From Dipylidium caninum (taxonomy: Eukaryota > Platyhelminthes > Cestoda > Cyclophyllidea > Dipylidiidae): a stretch of DNA of 41,215 nt. Positions 1 to 10,085 of this stretch are shown in pieces; positions within the stretch are counted from its first letter, which is position 1; each line of letters begins with the position of its first letter. The notes beneath the pieces were generated by a model, which searched no databases, had not been told where the DNA came from, and saw only the letters and a list, made by a program, of their open reading frames with translations. The position numbers were made by a program, and so were the translations under genes. The DNA lies in the NCBI GenBank assembly GCA_017562135.1, contig QEYB01000575.1, positions 1-41,215 on the forward strand. The letters are read 5' to 3'.

Positions 1-1198
1 AAAAAGAGAGAGGATTCAAACGGCTTGGCCACGACCCTGGAAAGTCAAACTCCTTGAATTTGTTAAAGGTCCGTGTAGTGCACACGAACCCGTCTGACCC
101 TTCTTCGGGTAGTTGGTTCCATCACTCGTGGCTTCAGACTGATGTCCGACACCCATGCCGGCCCTGAAATGCGTATTCCGGCAAACGATTAACTGCTACC
201 TCCGCCCGAGAACGGCTATTGTACTTTTCGACACGACTAATAGCCATTGAATGGATGGGACTTTTTGATATTTAATCATGGCAATAACAAAGAGTCAATA
301 TAATATGGTGCTAAAAACAGGTCGCTCATTGCGATAATATTCATCTATATATTTGTCACTTGGCAATTAGCAAAATTTAAAACGCAGTAATTGTATTTTG
401 TGTTACGTTTGTAATTGTGTAGTTGTTTAGAAAATCGATGGATTACAATTGTAGACGTTCAAAAGTTAGGCCAATTGTTGCGCCGCTCCATAGCAATTGT
501 GAGTGTGCTGATAATCTTTAGATTAAAATAGACCTCTGCGCCCAAATCCAAAATACAAACCATTTTTATTGAAACTTTCCCAGTTTGCACATTCTTTTTT
601 CATTCAATAATAACTCCTGCCTAAAAAGTCGTATTAAAACATCATTATACAGCTTCTATACACGGTTTATAATGTTTTGTAGGCTTTTGCGTTCCTATTG
701 TTATTGATTATTACAAAACTGCGATTTGAAATTTACCCTAAATTACCCCAATCTCCGATTTTCCATCTCAGCGCACTACAATGTGTTGAGAGGGTCATAT
801 GGGGGCCAATAACGAAACCAAACGGACCTATTTGTGCTTTCCTCTAGACACGTTGCAAAAGAAAAAAAAATGTATTTCGGGTAGATAGGCGTTCTAGCGT
901 CTGTCGTCTATTTCATGAATTATTTCACAGTAAATAATGACAGGCAATTACCCAAGATGTCACGTCAATTTTAAGTAGACACCTTAAACTTATTCCATAA
1001 GCAAAACAAAAAAATGTGAAAATCATTTATCGAGAAACCTATTAACCCATTAGTTCCTTTTGCTCGGTGTTATTAGTTGATCCGCTGTTTTAGTCATTAA
1101 ACTACTATGTCCTTAGGTCACTTCAACCTCTTAAGATAACAGTACATATAACAAGGGAGCAATTAGTATTTACGTATTGCGATGTTTCGCGAACTACC
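1..1198. other. AT-rich flank, no gene seen
   Basis: This stretch is AT-rich with frequent stops in all frames. I see no conserved protein motif, RNA gene or long repeat. It lies downstream of the minus-strand homeobox gene and would be intergenic or 3' flank. Confidence 0.5.
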
Positions 1199-2808
1199 TC
1201 AGAGGCTCCTCTGAGTCACTGGAACGATAATAGGCTTACCGTTGGCGTCCAGAGGGCATGGAAGGCGACACGACTCGAGGCCCTGCAGCTTAGCATAGGC
1301 ACGCAACACGGGCACCCGGAGGGCGCAGCTCGCTCTATCAAGCCTCACTGCAAAGCCAATTTTATAATCCAAAACGGGACAGTAAGTCGTCCACGCCGAA
1401 AATTTCGCTTTCTCGCCCTCTGTCCCCCTTGAGTGTGGTTGAAGTGCGGGCAAAGCCACCGAATGAAAACACCACAATCCTCCACCCTCTAATTTACTTG
1501 TCCTAGTTCAATTAAATTTGGCCAAAGCCTCGTCAAATTAAACTATCTACCATGGCAGTGAACTACCTAAGGCATGTTGTTTTAATCCTTTTAATAGGAA
1601 GAAAATTGCACCGGATTATCTTCACCACAATTCAATTCACTGCGGAAGCACCGACCTCCCGGGCGTAATACCACCCGGCCCTCCTCGTCCACTTTCACCC
1701 CATTTCGGCCTAATCACTAAACCTTTTTAGTGCAAATTTGCATATAAATGAGTTTAAAAGTGATGTGTGTGTGGCGATGGGTGTATGAATGGCGTGTCAA
1801 GCGGGTAATTAAATTTTGATAAAATTTCATCCAACCACCCTTCGCCTGTGCCCTTCTCCGCCCAGAAAAACCCGGATTAGTGGGCTTACCCGCCTCCTTT
1901 CCAGCCTCACTTTGAGTATGTGGCAAATGAATTTACCCCTCGTTCCCAGCCTCGCCACGACTTCGTCGCCTTCGCCTGGCCAACGGCCCTCGCAGTCGTC
2001 GTCGCTTTCCTCACCGCGGCGCGGAGAAGGCATCGAATGGGAATGGGGAGAGGCCAGTGCTTGCCGGAATAAATTCACCTCCCAGCTACTTAATGCAGTA
2101 CAATAAGAAATAAAAAGAATTAACTTGTCTAAAATGGAGGAAGGAGTGTTAGCGAGTGGTGAGGAGACGAGAGATGAAAGGGGAGAGAGGAGAGCGGAGA
2201 AAAGGGCGGCTGGAACGTGTGAATCGCAGCACTACGCGCCCACACGCCCGCTACAAGAGTTTAAAGTCTTCCAACTGAGCTTTTGGTTGTCTACGGCAGC
2301 GCAGGCCGCCGACCCGTCCGCGTTTCATCCACGGCCTCGTCGGCCACCCTCGTGATGTCGTGTCACTCCGTGTTAATTGTTTCCCCTCCTTTGGACCGCT
2401 AATTGTTTGCACGCAATTACATCAGAGCGCCGAGGCCGCGACTCGAGTCCCACCCGCCAGACTCGACTGGGTCCCGTCGACTTCGCGACGCCTGGAAGAG
2501 GGTCTTTTTCCCGACGCTGAGCCATCAATTCCGCCCACGATTGGCCCATTGAAACTCGGAGAATGAAGAAGAAAATTTGGGAGGAGAGAGGAGTGTCTCG
2601 GCCGGGCTCAACCACGGGCCGTCAGGTGGACGATGCCTCTCCTACGGCCAATTTAATGTGTCATTGCTTTTTTGCCCCCGCCAGTGCACGGAAATCGCAA
2701 ATTTTGGTGGATCTTTTGCCCTTCTACGCCAACCACAACAGAATTGTTGCCAATGAAAGCGAAGAGGTGAGCCTTGGTACTAGGAGTTATACAAATTCTA
2801 CTTTACAA
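1199..2808. other. 3' flank of the homeobox gene, no supported gene
   Basis: Only short compositional ORFs occur here. A 92-codon minus-strand frame at 1199-1477 has no family signature I can recognise. An ATTAAA-type polyadenylation hexamer on the minus strand (2652-2657) lies about 150 nt past the last homeobox stop codon and could serve as its signal, but this is only a hexamer match. Confidence 0.35.
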
Positions 2809-3049
2809 CTAGTTTAGTCGCCAAATAGACTCGATGAAGAAGGAAGGCTTCTTGGTAGTGAGGCTTCCACTGCTCGCGACGGCATCCTCGGCGGGGGACG
2901 TCGCCGGTGCGCTGCACGAGGCTGGACGGGACTGCGCGGTCTGCGACGCTTCTGACTGCTGTTTGCCTGCCTCCGAGCCAACTCCGTGGGTGGAATGGGC
3001 TCGCCCGAGCACGTCAGCGGGTAGGCGTTGTGAGCCGGTCTCCCGGGGC
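2809..3049 (-). CDS. unc-4: UNC-4/UNCX homeobox protein, C-terminal exon
   Basis: The exon begins after a pyrimidine-rich acceptor (CCACCCCAAG, AG at 3051-3050). Joined in phase 1 to the previous exon it reads K-G-P-G-R-P, then AHNAYPLTCSGEP. The family block GPGRPAHN..P.TCSGEP directly after the homeodomain is diagnostic of UNC-4/UNCX proteins, including a following E-L-A-R-R segment like the usual EIARKE. About 50 codons later another reading frame of the same strand carries KKPSFFIESIW, an eh1-like F-x-I-x-x-I repression motif of the kind found C-terminal in UNCX (FSVESLL), followed by a stop at 2811-2809. The first frame instead runs to a stop at 2816-2814. Either a very short intron, a 1-2 nt indel, or chance accounts for the frame change. 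In UNC-4 proteins the eh1 motif recruits Groucho-type co-repressors. Family assignment is firm; the exact 3' exon structure is not. Confidence 0.8.
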
Positions 3050-4340
3050 CTTGGGGTGGAAAGAGGAAACACTCGGACTTAGTGTTGCGGCACAACGGTC
3101 TATCACCTCCTCCGCTTCAACTCGTCCTGGACGCCGCTCTGACCACCAGTTAGTTTAGCGATGCGTTTTTCAACAAAAAATTAGGAGACTTTGAGGCAAC
3201 TGCCGAGACGGTTGTCAGACTGCCCCACTCTCCTTGCACGAACTCAGTGATCCTGCCATCGCGTCGTGCGATGTCCGTGGTCGACGCGGGGCTTTCCTTT
3301 TCCGTCAGGGGGGTCTTCTTCCCTCCCCAGCCCGTCGCGAGGCCTCTCGAACTGGAGAGCGCGAGGTTCCAGTCTGCTCAGCCACCTCCCAGCCGCGGAG
3401 CTGGTGGATTCCAGACAGACACTGAGGCTCGAGACTTCTGTAGCTTTCAATGGCGAGGAACATGCACACCTCCGTGGCGTTGGGATTCTGGGCTAATGGG
3501 GCGAAGAGGCATTCCATCGCCCCTTGTGAGAAGAGATGACATCAGCGCTGACCAAGTGGACGCTCCTGGCGCTGGGGTTGCGACTGAGCGCCTGGCAGGT
3601 CTCAGCGTTTTAAAAGTGTTGGAAATAAACTGATAAATAAAGGCGACATCATGATTAGCCTGCTTCTTGACGGCATGGAGGAAGGCGACGGGTTTTCCCA
3701 CTGACTCTTCACAGCCTCTCGACTGAGACTCCTCGAGGTTCGCCTCTGACAGGAGGTGATGGATCGACAGAGTTGCAGAACGAAGTGCCGACGCCAAGCA
3801 GCGGAGCTGGCGGATGGTGGCAGTGGCGACGCCCGTCAGGATGGGCGGCGACGGCGGACGAGTCCGACGCGCCGGCGGGCAGCTCGCACCGGTCGCACAC
3901 CGTCGTTTCAAATTTAAACATCATCGACAACTTCGCCGCCTCATCAGGGTGTTGTTTGTAATGCAGCAAAATTCTCCCTGGTTGACGCCATGCGCAAGAA
4001 CCATTTTTTTCGTGTGAACGAAAAAGTGTTAAAAATTTTTGAAGCCCAAAAATACCACACTGGAGCGAGTGCAGCGTACCGAACAAAATGCCCTTCAGCA
4101 AAACGACGAGGAGGAAATATAAAGTTGGCAGGCGAAACAGTTAAATCATTAAAGGCAGTTTTTTCCCCCTTATTTTGCCGATCCCCGGGTGAGAGGAGGT
4201 GCCTCGCCCAGGTCTGCGCGGCCTCGAGGGAACCCGCCGAGAGGCTGCCTTCCGCCGCACCGAGGCAGGCCAAATTAGAGGCGGCGACGGGACGGTGGAC
4301 GAGTGGGGCAGTGGGAGAAGTGGAGGAAGTGGGGCCTTAC
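3050..4340 (-). other. Phase-1 intron of the homeobox gene
   Basis: This 1291-nt GT-AG intron separates the helix 3 exon from the GPGRPAHN exon. Donor AAAG|GTAAGG and acceptor CCCCAAG are good consensus sites. I see no second gene inside; the frames here are compositional. Confidence 0.8.
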
Positions 4341-4395
4341 CTTTCCTCGTGTTCTCGCGTTTTCGCCACTTCGCCCTCCGGTTTTGAAACCACAC
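4341..4395 (-). CDS. unc-4: UNC-4/UNCX homeobox protein, homeodomain helix 3 exon
   Basis: This 55-nt exon encodes VWFQNRRAKWRKRENTRKG, the recognition helix and the basic tail of a homeodomain (residues 47-60 and beyond). The DNA-contacting residues W48, F49, N51 and R53 are all present. The acceptor is TCTAATTAAG (AG at 4397-4396) and the donor is AAAG|GTAAGG (GT at 4340-4339). The exon begins in phase 0 at residue 47, a well-known intron position (46/47) in paired-like homeobox genes, and ends in phase 1, which matches the start of the exon at 3049. The sequence ENTRKG running into GPGRPAHN matches the UNC-4 family (ENTKKGPGRPAHN). It is a nuclear DNA-binding segment. Confidence is very high because splice phases, motif and order all agree. 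Confidence 0.93.
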
Positions 4396-5150
4396 CTTAA
4401 TTAGAGGAGAGACACAAGACGCGTTAGGAAGTCGCCTCGCAGGGGAATTTGCCCACAGCAAGCCGGACAGGACAGGGCTGGGGTCGGCGGTAGCGGTGGC
4501 ACTGTCCGACGACGCAGTTGACCACCTACAGGCACCGGCTCCGCCAACCTGGACGGCAGCAGCTCAGTCGAGTGCGACAGTGGAGTCTCCGCCCCGGGGA
4601 AAAAAGCCGTCGCGTTACTAACAGCTTCGCATTTTCCCCATACACCCCCATGACTGACTCTTTGCTAAGCCAAGTCCTGACACTGGGTGAATGTTAATTC
4701 GGCTTGTCGAAGGCTAACAAGCTTAATTCTGACCTCTATTTTGTAGCAAATGGCGAATTTGGACCTGGGGTCAAATTAAATGGCGTAAGTTGAGTTGAAT
4801 TAGGTTTAACCCGAAGTTAAAAAATTAAAACCTAAAACAGCCCCACTCTGTTAGAGTTACCATTTTGAGCTTTTACTTATGTGCACTTAAGGGCATTTGA
4901 GAGTCGCGGACAATACAACGGCTTCCGTAGAGTCTGCTTCGACAGCTTCAGCTTTCGGGGAACAGAGTCCCGACTGTGAGGACCCTCCGCCACTTCTGCG
5001 AATGAGTTAAATGTTCAACAAGGGTGTTTGTGTGAGGTCTTCTGCGCGCCTCCTCGTTGGTTGAAACGCCATATTTCACACGTCCCAGTGGCCCAACTCC
5101 CCAGGCTGTCCGGTCGCGCGTGCTACTGAAAAGGCAATAAGTAGACTTGC
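4396..5150 (-). other. Phase-0 GC-AG intron inside the homeodomain
   Basis: This 755-nt intron interrupts the homeodomain between residues 46 and 47. The donor is GCAAGT rather than GTAAGT and the acceptor is TTAAG. GC-AG introns are a known minor class spliced by the major spliceosome when the rest of the donor matches consensus well, as it does here. Nothing else is recognisable inside. Confidence 0.7.
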
Positions 5151-5307
5151 CTGGACCCTAGACTCGGTGAGAGTTCGAGGCGTCGCGCCAAATCCTCCCG
5201 ACATCGCAAGCCTGGGTAGTGACTTCGGTGGAATGCCGCGTCCAATTCGCTCAATTGGTGGTGTGTGAAGTTTGTGCGGCTCCTTTGCTTCCGACCCTGC
5301 GTCGACT
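5151..5307 (-). CDS. unc-4: UNC-4/UNCX homeobox protein, homeodomain helices 1-2 exon (frame-broken)
   Basis: One frame reads RSRTNFTHHQLSELDAAF, then HRSHYPGLRCREDLARRLELS, aligning without gaps to homeodomain residues 3-41 of UNC-4 (RTRTNFTGWQLEELEKAF, then SHYPDVFMREAL). Core residues R5, F8, L16, F20, R31, L34, L38 and L40 are kept. W11 is replaced by H and the usual D27-V-F-M by G-L-R-C, so the domain is divergent. The last residues, ESRVQ (42-46), are present but in another frame: two extra nucleotides separate S41 from E42. The exon ends CAG|GCAAGT, a non-canonical GC donor with otherwise perfect consensus, in phase 0 as needed by the next exon 755 nt away. The 5' limit is uncertain: candidate acceptors end at 5308 or 5297, and the frame has a stop at 5320. 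N-terminal exons were not found. Confidence 0.8.
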
Positions 5308-5351
5308 CTGTGTAAAGTTACGCCTCTTTTTTAATTATCAGACACATATAA

Positions 5352-5371
5352 ACACACACACACACACACAA
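5352..5371. repeat. (CA)n microsatellite
   Basis: About nine uninterrupted CA dinucleotides lie here. On the strand of the homeobox gene it is a TG tract about 45 nt upstream of the presumed acceptor of the homeodomain exon. TG tracts near acceptors can affect splicing, but that is only a possibility here. Confidence 0.85.
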
Positions 5372-7321
5372 ACAATCAGAGTGGGAATGAAAGAGATATT
5401 ATGGTCGCCCTCTCGCCCACGGGCGAAATAGGCCTGGTGCCTGACGCACAGTCAACCCAGTGGCAGTGGACGTGCGGTTCACGGGCCTGGGGCTTTCTTT
5501 TCCTCACCACAGATATGCCACAAAGGGGGCGAGTGCAGTGCCAAAATGCGGATGTTGAAAGAGATGGGCGAGGTGATGCAGACAGTAAGGGAGACTAACC
5601 TCGTTTCTTGCCCGCGTCAGGAGGCCTCGGTAGCTCTCGGGGCCTGGCACTGCAGCAGGGGGAGGGGCAAACTTGCCGGGGACAGCGTTGACAGGCCTTC
5701 CAGCGGGTGGTAGAACGGTTCCACTAAAGACGCAAAAAGCCGAGTTTTAGACGTCGCGGGGAGGCCTTTCGTGTTCAGACAAGTTGTTATACGAGGCTTA
5801 ATGCATGCTACTAATAACACGCTTCGTTGAGCTGATGGTGGAACACTCGAGCGTGTCGTGAAAAAAAATCCCCCGTGAAGTGGCTGAACGAGAACCCGAA
5901 AATTGTTTCTGCCACTGTGGGCGCCGCGAATTGACTGACTAAACAATTGACTGACGGCGAAAGCTGACGACAGAGGTGGCAGAGACTGATTATGAGGATT
6001 CTTTTCGTGTTAATGTCCCTCGATGACCTGTGGGGCGCTCCCCCTCGCTGGGCGTCGCCTTCCCACCCGCTCCCCCGCCTCAGCGACACCCTCGGACGTT
6101 CGGGCTGGAGGACGCGGCCCGCGAGAGGAGGAGTCGTGGCGATGTGGAGTGGAGTGGAGTGAGTTCTGTGGCTTCGCGTGGGATGTCGGGGACGGGAGGT
6201 CGGGCGCGAGCGGAACCCCAGCTGATTTGCTCTTACGCGGAACAACGCGCACGCAGCTATGCGGACAGACCGACGAGACAGTCTGCGGAAGGGAAGCAGT
6301 TGACTGTGCGTGTGCCGAAAAAATGCCATAGTTAAACCGCGGTGGAGGAAGTTTCCCAGGGTTGCACACTCGAGGGAACGACTGTTTGATTTGCGCCCTC
6401 CACAACCCGCTTGACTCGTTACGCATGGAGTGGGGCCTCCCTTCCCACCGGCGCACGCCTCCTCTCGGCCTGGAGGCAGCTTCTGCGAAGTCTTGTGCCT
6501 CCTCCCCCCCCTGCGAGCCGGTCCGAGGGGGTCGACGGGCCCGTCTTTCGCAGGATGGCAGCACTCCCGGCAGAGTACCATCTGCTCTTCCTCCGCGCCC
6601 GCCAGGCTGAAAAAAAGACGCAAGAGAGCGGCGGTTCCCGGGAGACACCACCGTGTCCACTCTCCTCTGCCAGCGCACTCCAGTTTGCCGACCCGCCTGA
6701 GGGGAGCGCGACAAGACTGAGGTTCTCTCCCGCCTCCTACGATCCACTGCGAGGCGCCGAGATGCTTCGACGCCCGTTATAGGTAAAAATCGCCTTTACC
6801 AAGTCAGGCCACGTGGTGTCCTGCCGAGATTACGTTAATTGAACGAAGCAAGGCTTATGTTAAGGGTGGGGGCGAATAAGAAGAAGTCACGACATTCGAA
6901 GGTGGGAGGAAAAAAGACACCGCCGAAATCCGCCCCGAGACTTGGTGGCGCGCAACTTGGTCCGGTGCCTCGCGGCGGCGCTCGCCCGCGCATTCCGCGG
7001 TGCCGACCGCACGGACCGCCGGTGAGTCCACGCGGTGACGCCGGCTGCGCGGTCCGCCCGCTCCGCCTCGGACGAGGCGCGTGGCCACGTGGCCGAGTGC
7101 GGTCAGGGCGATTTTCTGAGGGACCGAGGTGGATATTCTCCGGTCGTCACGTGGTCACGACGCCCCGAGGGCGATGGTTAATCGCTCAGGGGGCGAGGGA
7201 GAGTTGCCCGCCGTGGCGACCGCCGCCGCATCTGTGTCACGATTTGACACTTAAAGGCCCTCGTGGTCGTGGTCGTGGTCGGGTGGGCGACACGGGAAAA
7301 AGGCGCTCGTCGTCGTCATTT

Positions 7322-7354
7322 GGGGGGCGGAGGGCAGTGGGGCCGGGGGCGGGG
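7322..7354 (+). promoter_or_regulatory. G-quadruplex motif
   Basis: Five runs of three to six G (GGGGGG, GGG, GGGG, GGGGG, GGGG) are separated by loops of 1-4 nt. This fits the standard G-quadruplex pattern with runs to spare; the complementary strand would be an i-motif. It sits in the most CpG-rich part of the window, where such motifs are common near promoters. Function is not shown by sequence alone. Confidence 0.6.
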
Positions 7355-7868
7355 CGAGTTAAACTCTGCATTCGCAAGTTTCCGCGTAAACGCACGCCGG
7401 GGCACAACCCTGTGTCCACGAGTCGCGGAGGGACCGAGAGGAGGAATGGGACGAGTCGAGCGCCCCTGTCGAGACCACCGACAGCCCGAAGTCACCACGT
7501 TCGACTGCTCAGTGTCACTTGTCACTGTTATCTCCCAGCTGTCATTTGGCCGATGCGAATGACCATCGTCAGGCGGCCGAAGTGCCTCCACCGCTCACAG
7601 CACCTCGCCGTCCGCTTCGATTCTGCCTGCCTCTTGTCGCTGTCCCACGTCCCGCCGGAGGACTCATTGCGGCCACTGGGACGACAGCACCGCCCACTTC
7701 CACGCCTCGTCACCCAGGCAGCGGGGACGGCGATGAGACGGTCCAGCCGGTTGCCTAGCCAGTCGCTCCGTAGAAGAGCACCCCACGCGCTCAGACCATG
7801 GTGAGAGGACTTTCGTCCCCTCGCCCATGCGCCAGACGTGGCTTCCATGAACGTACTTCCCTTCAATG

Positions 7869-7912
7869 TAGACACACACGCACACTCACAGACGCACAGA
7901 CAGACAGACGGT
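7869..7912 (+). repeat. Imperfect CA/GACA microsatellite
   Basis: An interrupted ACAC/CACG tract runs into (CAGA)n units just upstream of 7913. It is a plain simple repeat. Confidence 0.7.
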
Positions 7913-9300
7913 CATTCACGGCAAACGCTGTTGGCAATCGGACCTCTTCCGGGATGAAATGAGTGTTAATGGGCAGGAGGTGACTTCCACTTGATCCGCC
8001 CCACCGAGCCTCGGTCATCGTGACGCAGCTCATGCGATGCCGGTCGACACTCGGTGGCCCACGCAGCCCAGCGCTCTCACCGCTCCGTCGACTCGTGCGG
8101 CGCCCGACTTCGCTGGTCGCCAACAGACGGCCACGTGCACACTCCACTTCTCGCGAGGGCATTCTGGATGAGCTTCGCGGAAGGGGCGGGGGAAATGTTA
8201 GCGGCAGCACTTCTGAGCCTCCTGCTCGAAACCACCGTCCGATGTCCCCCAGCTCCGTTCACGCGACGCTGACGGGAGGGGGGCCCCGAAGGCCTCCTTC
8301 GACAGGGCCCGAGCAGAGCGCCATTGGCGAGGAAAAGAGGAGGCTCATGTGTCCGTCGACGAGAGCTGCCGCGTGAGGGGTGACACGTTTGGCTACTCCT
8401 TCTGTCCTCCAAGGGGGCAGTTGGGGTGTTTGGCGGCGAATCCCCCCAGTCACGATAAATTCGCTGCCGGTCGCCAACCCCATGGGCCGGTCAAGGCCTC
8501 CTCATCACATCTCCCTCCTCCTCCCCACCCTGCCGTCCCGACACAGTCGAGGAGGAGGAGGAGGGGAACGGTGTCTCCGGGGCTGATCATGTTGCCATGT
8601 CAAGGGTCACGCACGAGTTATGACAAAAGAGGCTAATTTGTTGAGTAAAAAGTAAAAAATAAGGTCATCTCTCCCGTTGTCTCGAGCCTACACGCGACTC
8701 TCCTCCACACGACTCCACGGCGTCAGCCTGCGCCGCGTCGCCCGCCTTCTCCACGGTGGGAGACGGAGATCGGGGGGGGGGAGGGGGGCCCGGTTAACAC
8801 CACCACCTCCCAGCCGAGGCGAGGAGGAATGCACGAGGTGTACGTATTAATTAAACATGGGGAAGGAGTAATTAATGGGCTCTCGGAGGGTCTCACATCT
8901 ACCTCGAATTAATTTGCCTTTCCCTCGAGTTATTTTGCCCCATGCCAATGGGAGCGGGCGTCGAGGGCGTTGCTAGCACCGGTCAGCCGGTGGTGGCTCG
9001 GAACGCGTCGAGCGGGCGGTGGCAGCTGCCTCAACACACACAGACTGGGGGGAGGCGGGACGGGGCGGTGGGGCGCTGGAGCGGTGGAGGAGGCTGGCAG
9101 GGAGGTCCATCGTGCGATGGACGCGGCGCCGAGTCCGTGGTGGCCTTACGGGAAGGGGGAAGGGGAGGAGCACTTGCTTGAAGGGGATCCTACAGTGAGG
9201 GCGGTGAAAACGGAAGATCGTCAACATGCCTTGAGGGGATGGGGAGATGGAAAATTTATTCAAAGTGGCAAAAAACTGTTTCTTCCCCGCCTAATCCTCA

Positions 9301-10085
9301 ATTAGCTTCACCGACTAACTGACGAATGGGGAAGTCAAGACAGCGCAACGACCCAGATGAGAATGCGTCGCATGCTAATGTTCCTCGAAGTGGACAGGCG
9401 GACTCTGCCGATGCTCACTAGGACGCTCCACCGCTGTCCGTCGCCTTTTCGCCCACTTCTCCAGCTCAACGACGCTCTCGACGGCGGACTGCAGAAGTCG
9501 ACCGCGGCAGAGGGGGAGTTGGTGACGATTTCGGATGTCGCGGCTGGAGTCGGAGGCGGTGCCAGGCGAGGAGCACCGCCTGGTTTGTTATTAAATCGAA
9601 AGCCCCAAGTAACGCAGCCGTGCCGCAAACCTGGCAGGAAGATCGAGAATAACGGCGCGTGGCGGCTGAAGCCTAGCACCGACGATCGCCGGGAAAGGCA
9701 CAGCAAATGAGGAGAGAAACTGCATTCCGGTGGTTCATCGGAACTCCGAGGGGAGGAGCTTCCTCCAGAGGAACTCGGCCATTGCGTGCGGTCAGGGAAA
9801 ATGCGATGAACTGGAGCAATTAATCGAACGTCTCATATTTGCGCATGTCCGACGATAATGAAGGGTCTGAGGCTCAGCTACTCCCCGCCCAGCCGTGACC
9901 GAAGTGCCCATCACGGTCGCAGAAGGGCGCGGAGAGGTGAGGTTCCGCTGCTCCAGCGATGACTGGCGTCCATTGGAGTGGACGCCAGCGGTCCGAGTCC
10001 CATCGCTCAAGCGCCGGTTGTGTAAGCCCAACGGGCCGACTTCGCCCGCCGAAATGCCACCGCTTCGGGGTGCAGGTGGCCACTC
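9301..10085. other. No supported gene; one perfect hairpin
   Basis: GC-rich DNA with no recognisable coding segment. The only structure noted is the 10-bp hairpin at 9963-9988, just upstream of the partial repeat copy that begins near 10086. Confidence 0.4.
9963..9988. other. Perfect 10-bp hairpin
   Basis: CTGGCGTCCA (9963-9972) and TGGACGCCAG (9979-9988) are exact reverse complements separated by a 6-nt loop (TTGGAG). It lies about 100 bp upstream of the partial IR1-family copy. No family is recognised. Confidence 0.7.

Larger units (their letters stand above)
5372..9300. other. CpG-rich region without a supported gene
   Basis: GC and CpG content are high, strongest from about 6.0 to 8.8 kb, and stop codons are rare in all frames. 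The long ORFs on both strands (for example 6839-7804 plus and 5811-6623 minus) overlap each other, are rich in R, P, S and G, and show no domain; I read them as compositional. The region lies upstream of the known homeobox exons and could hold the missing N-terminal exons or a CpG-island-like regulatory region, but no conserved N-terminal motif was seen. Confidence 0.45.

Noticed and set aside
1199..1477. 92-codon minus-strand ORF as a C-terminal UNC-4 exon
   Set aside because: Only a faint GK....P.TQ resemblance to the UNCX C-terminus; no splice donor in the right frame was found before the stop at 2809.
5811..6623. 270-codon minus-strand ORF as a possible N-terminal homeobox exon
   Set aside because: It shows no eh1-like FSIDGLL motif or other UNC-4 N-terminal feature, and no convincing splice link to the exon at 5307.
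6839..7804. 321-codon plus-strand ORF
   Set aside because: It is R/G/P/S-rich with no domain, overlaps open frames on the other strand, and lies in CpG-rich DNA where stops are scarce.
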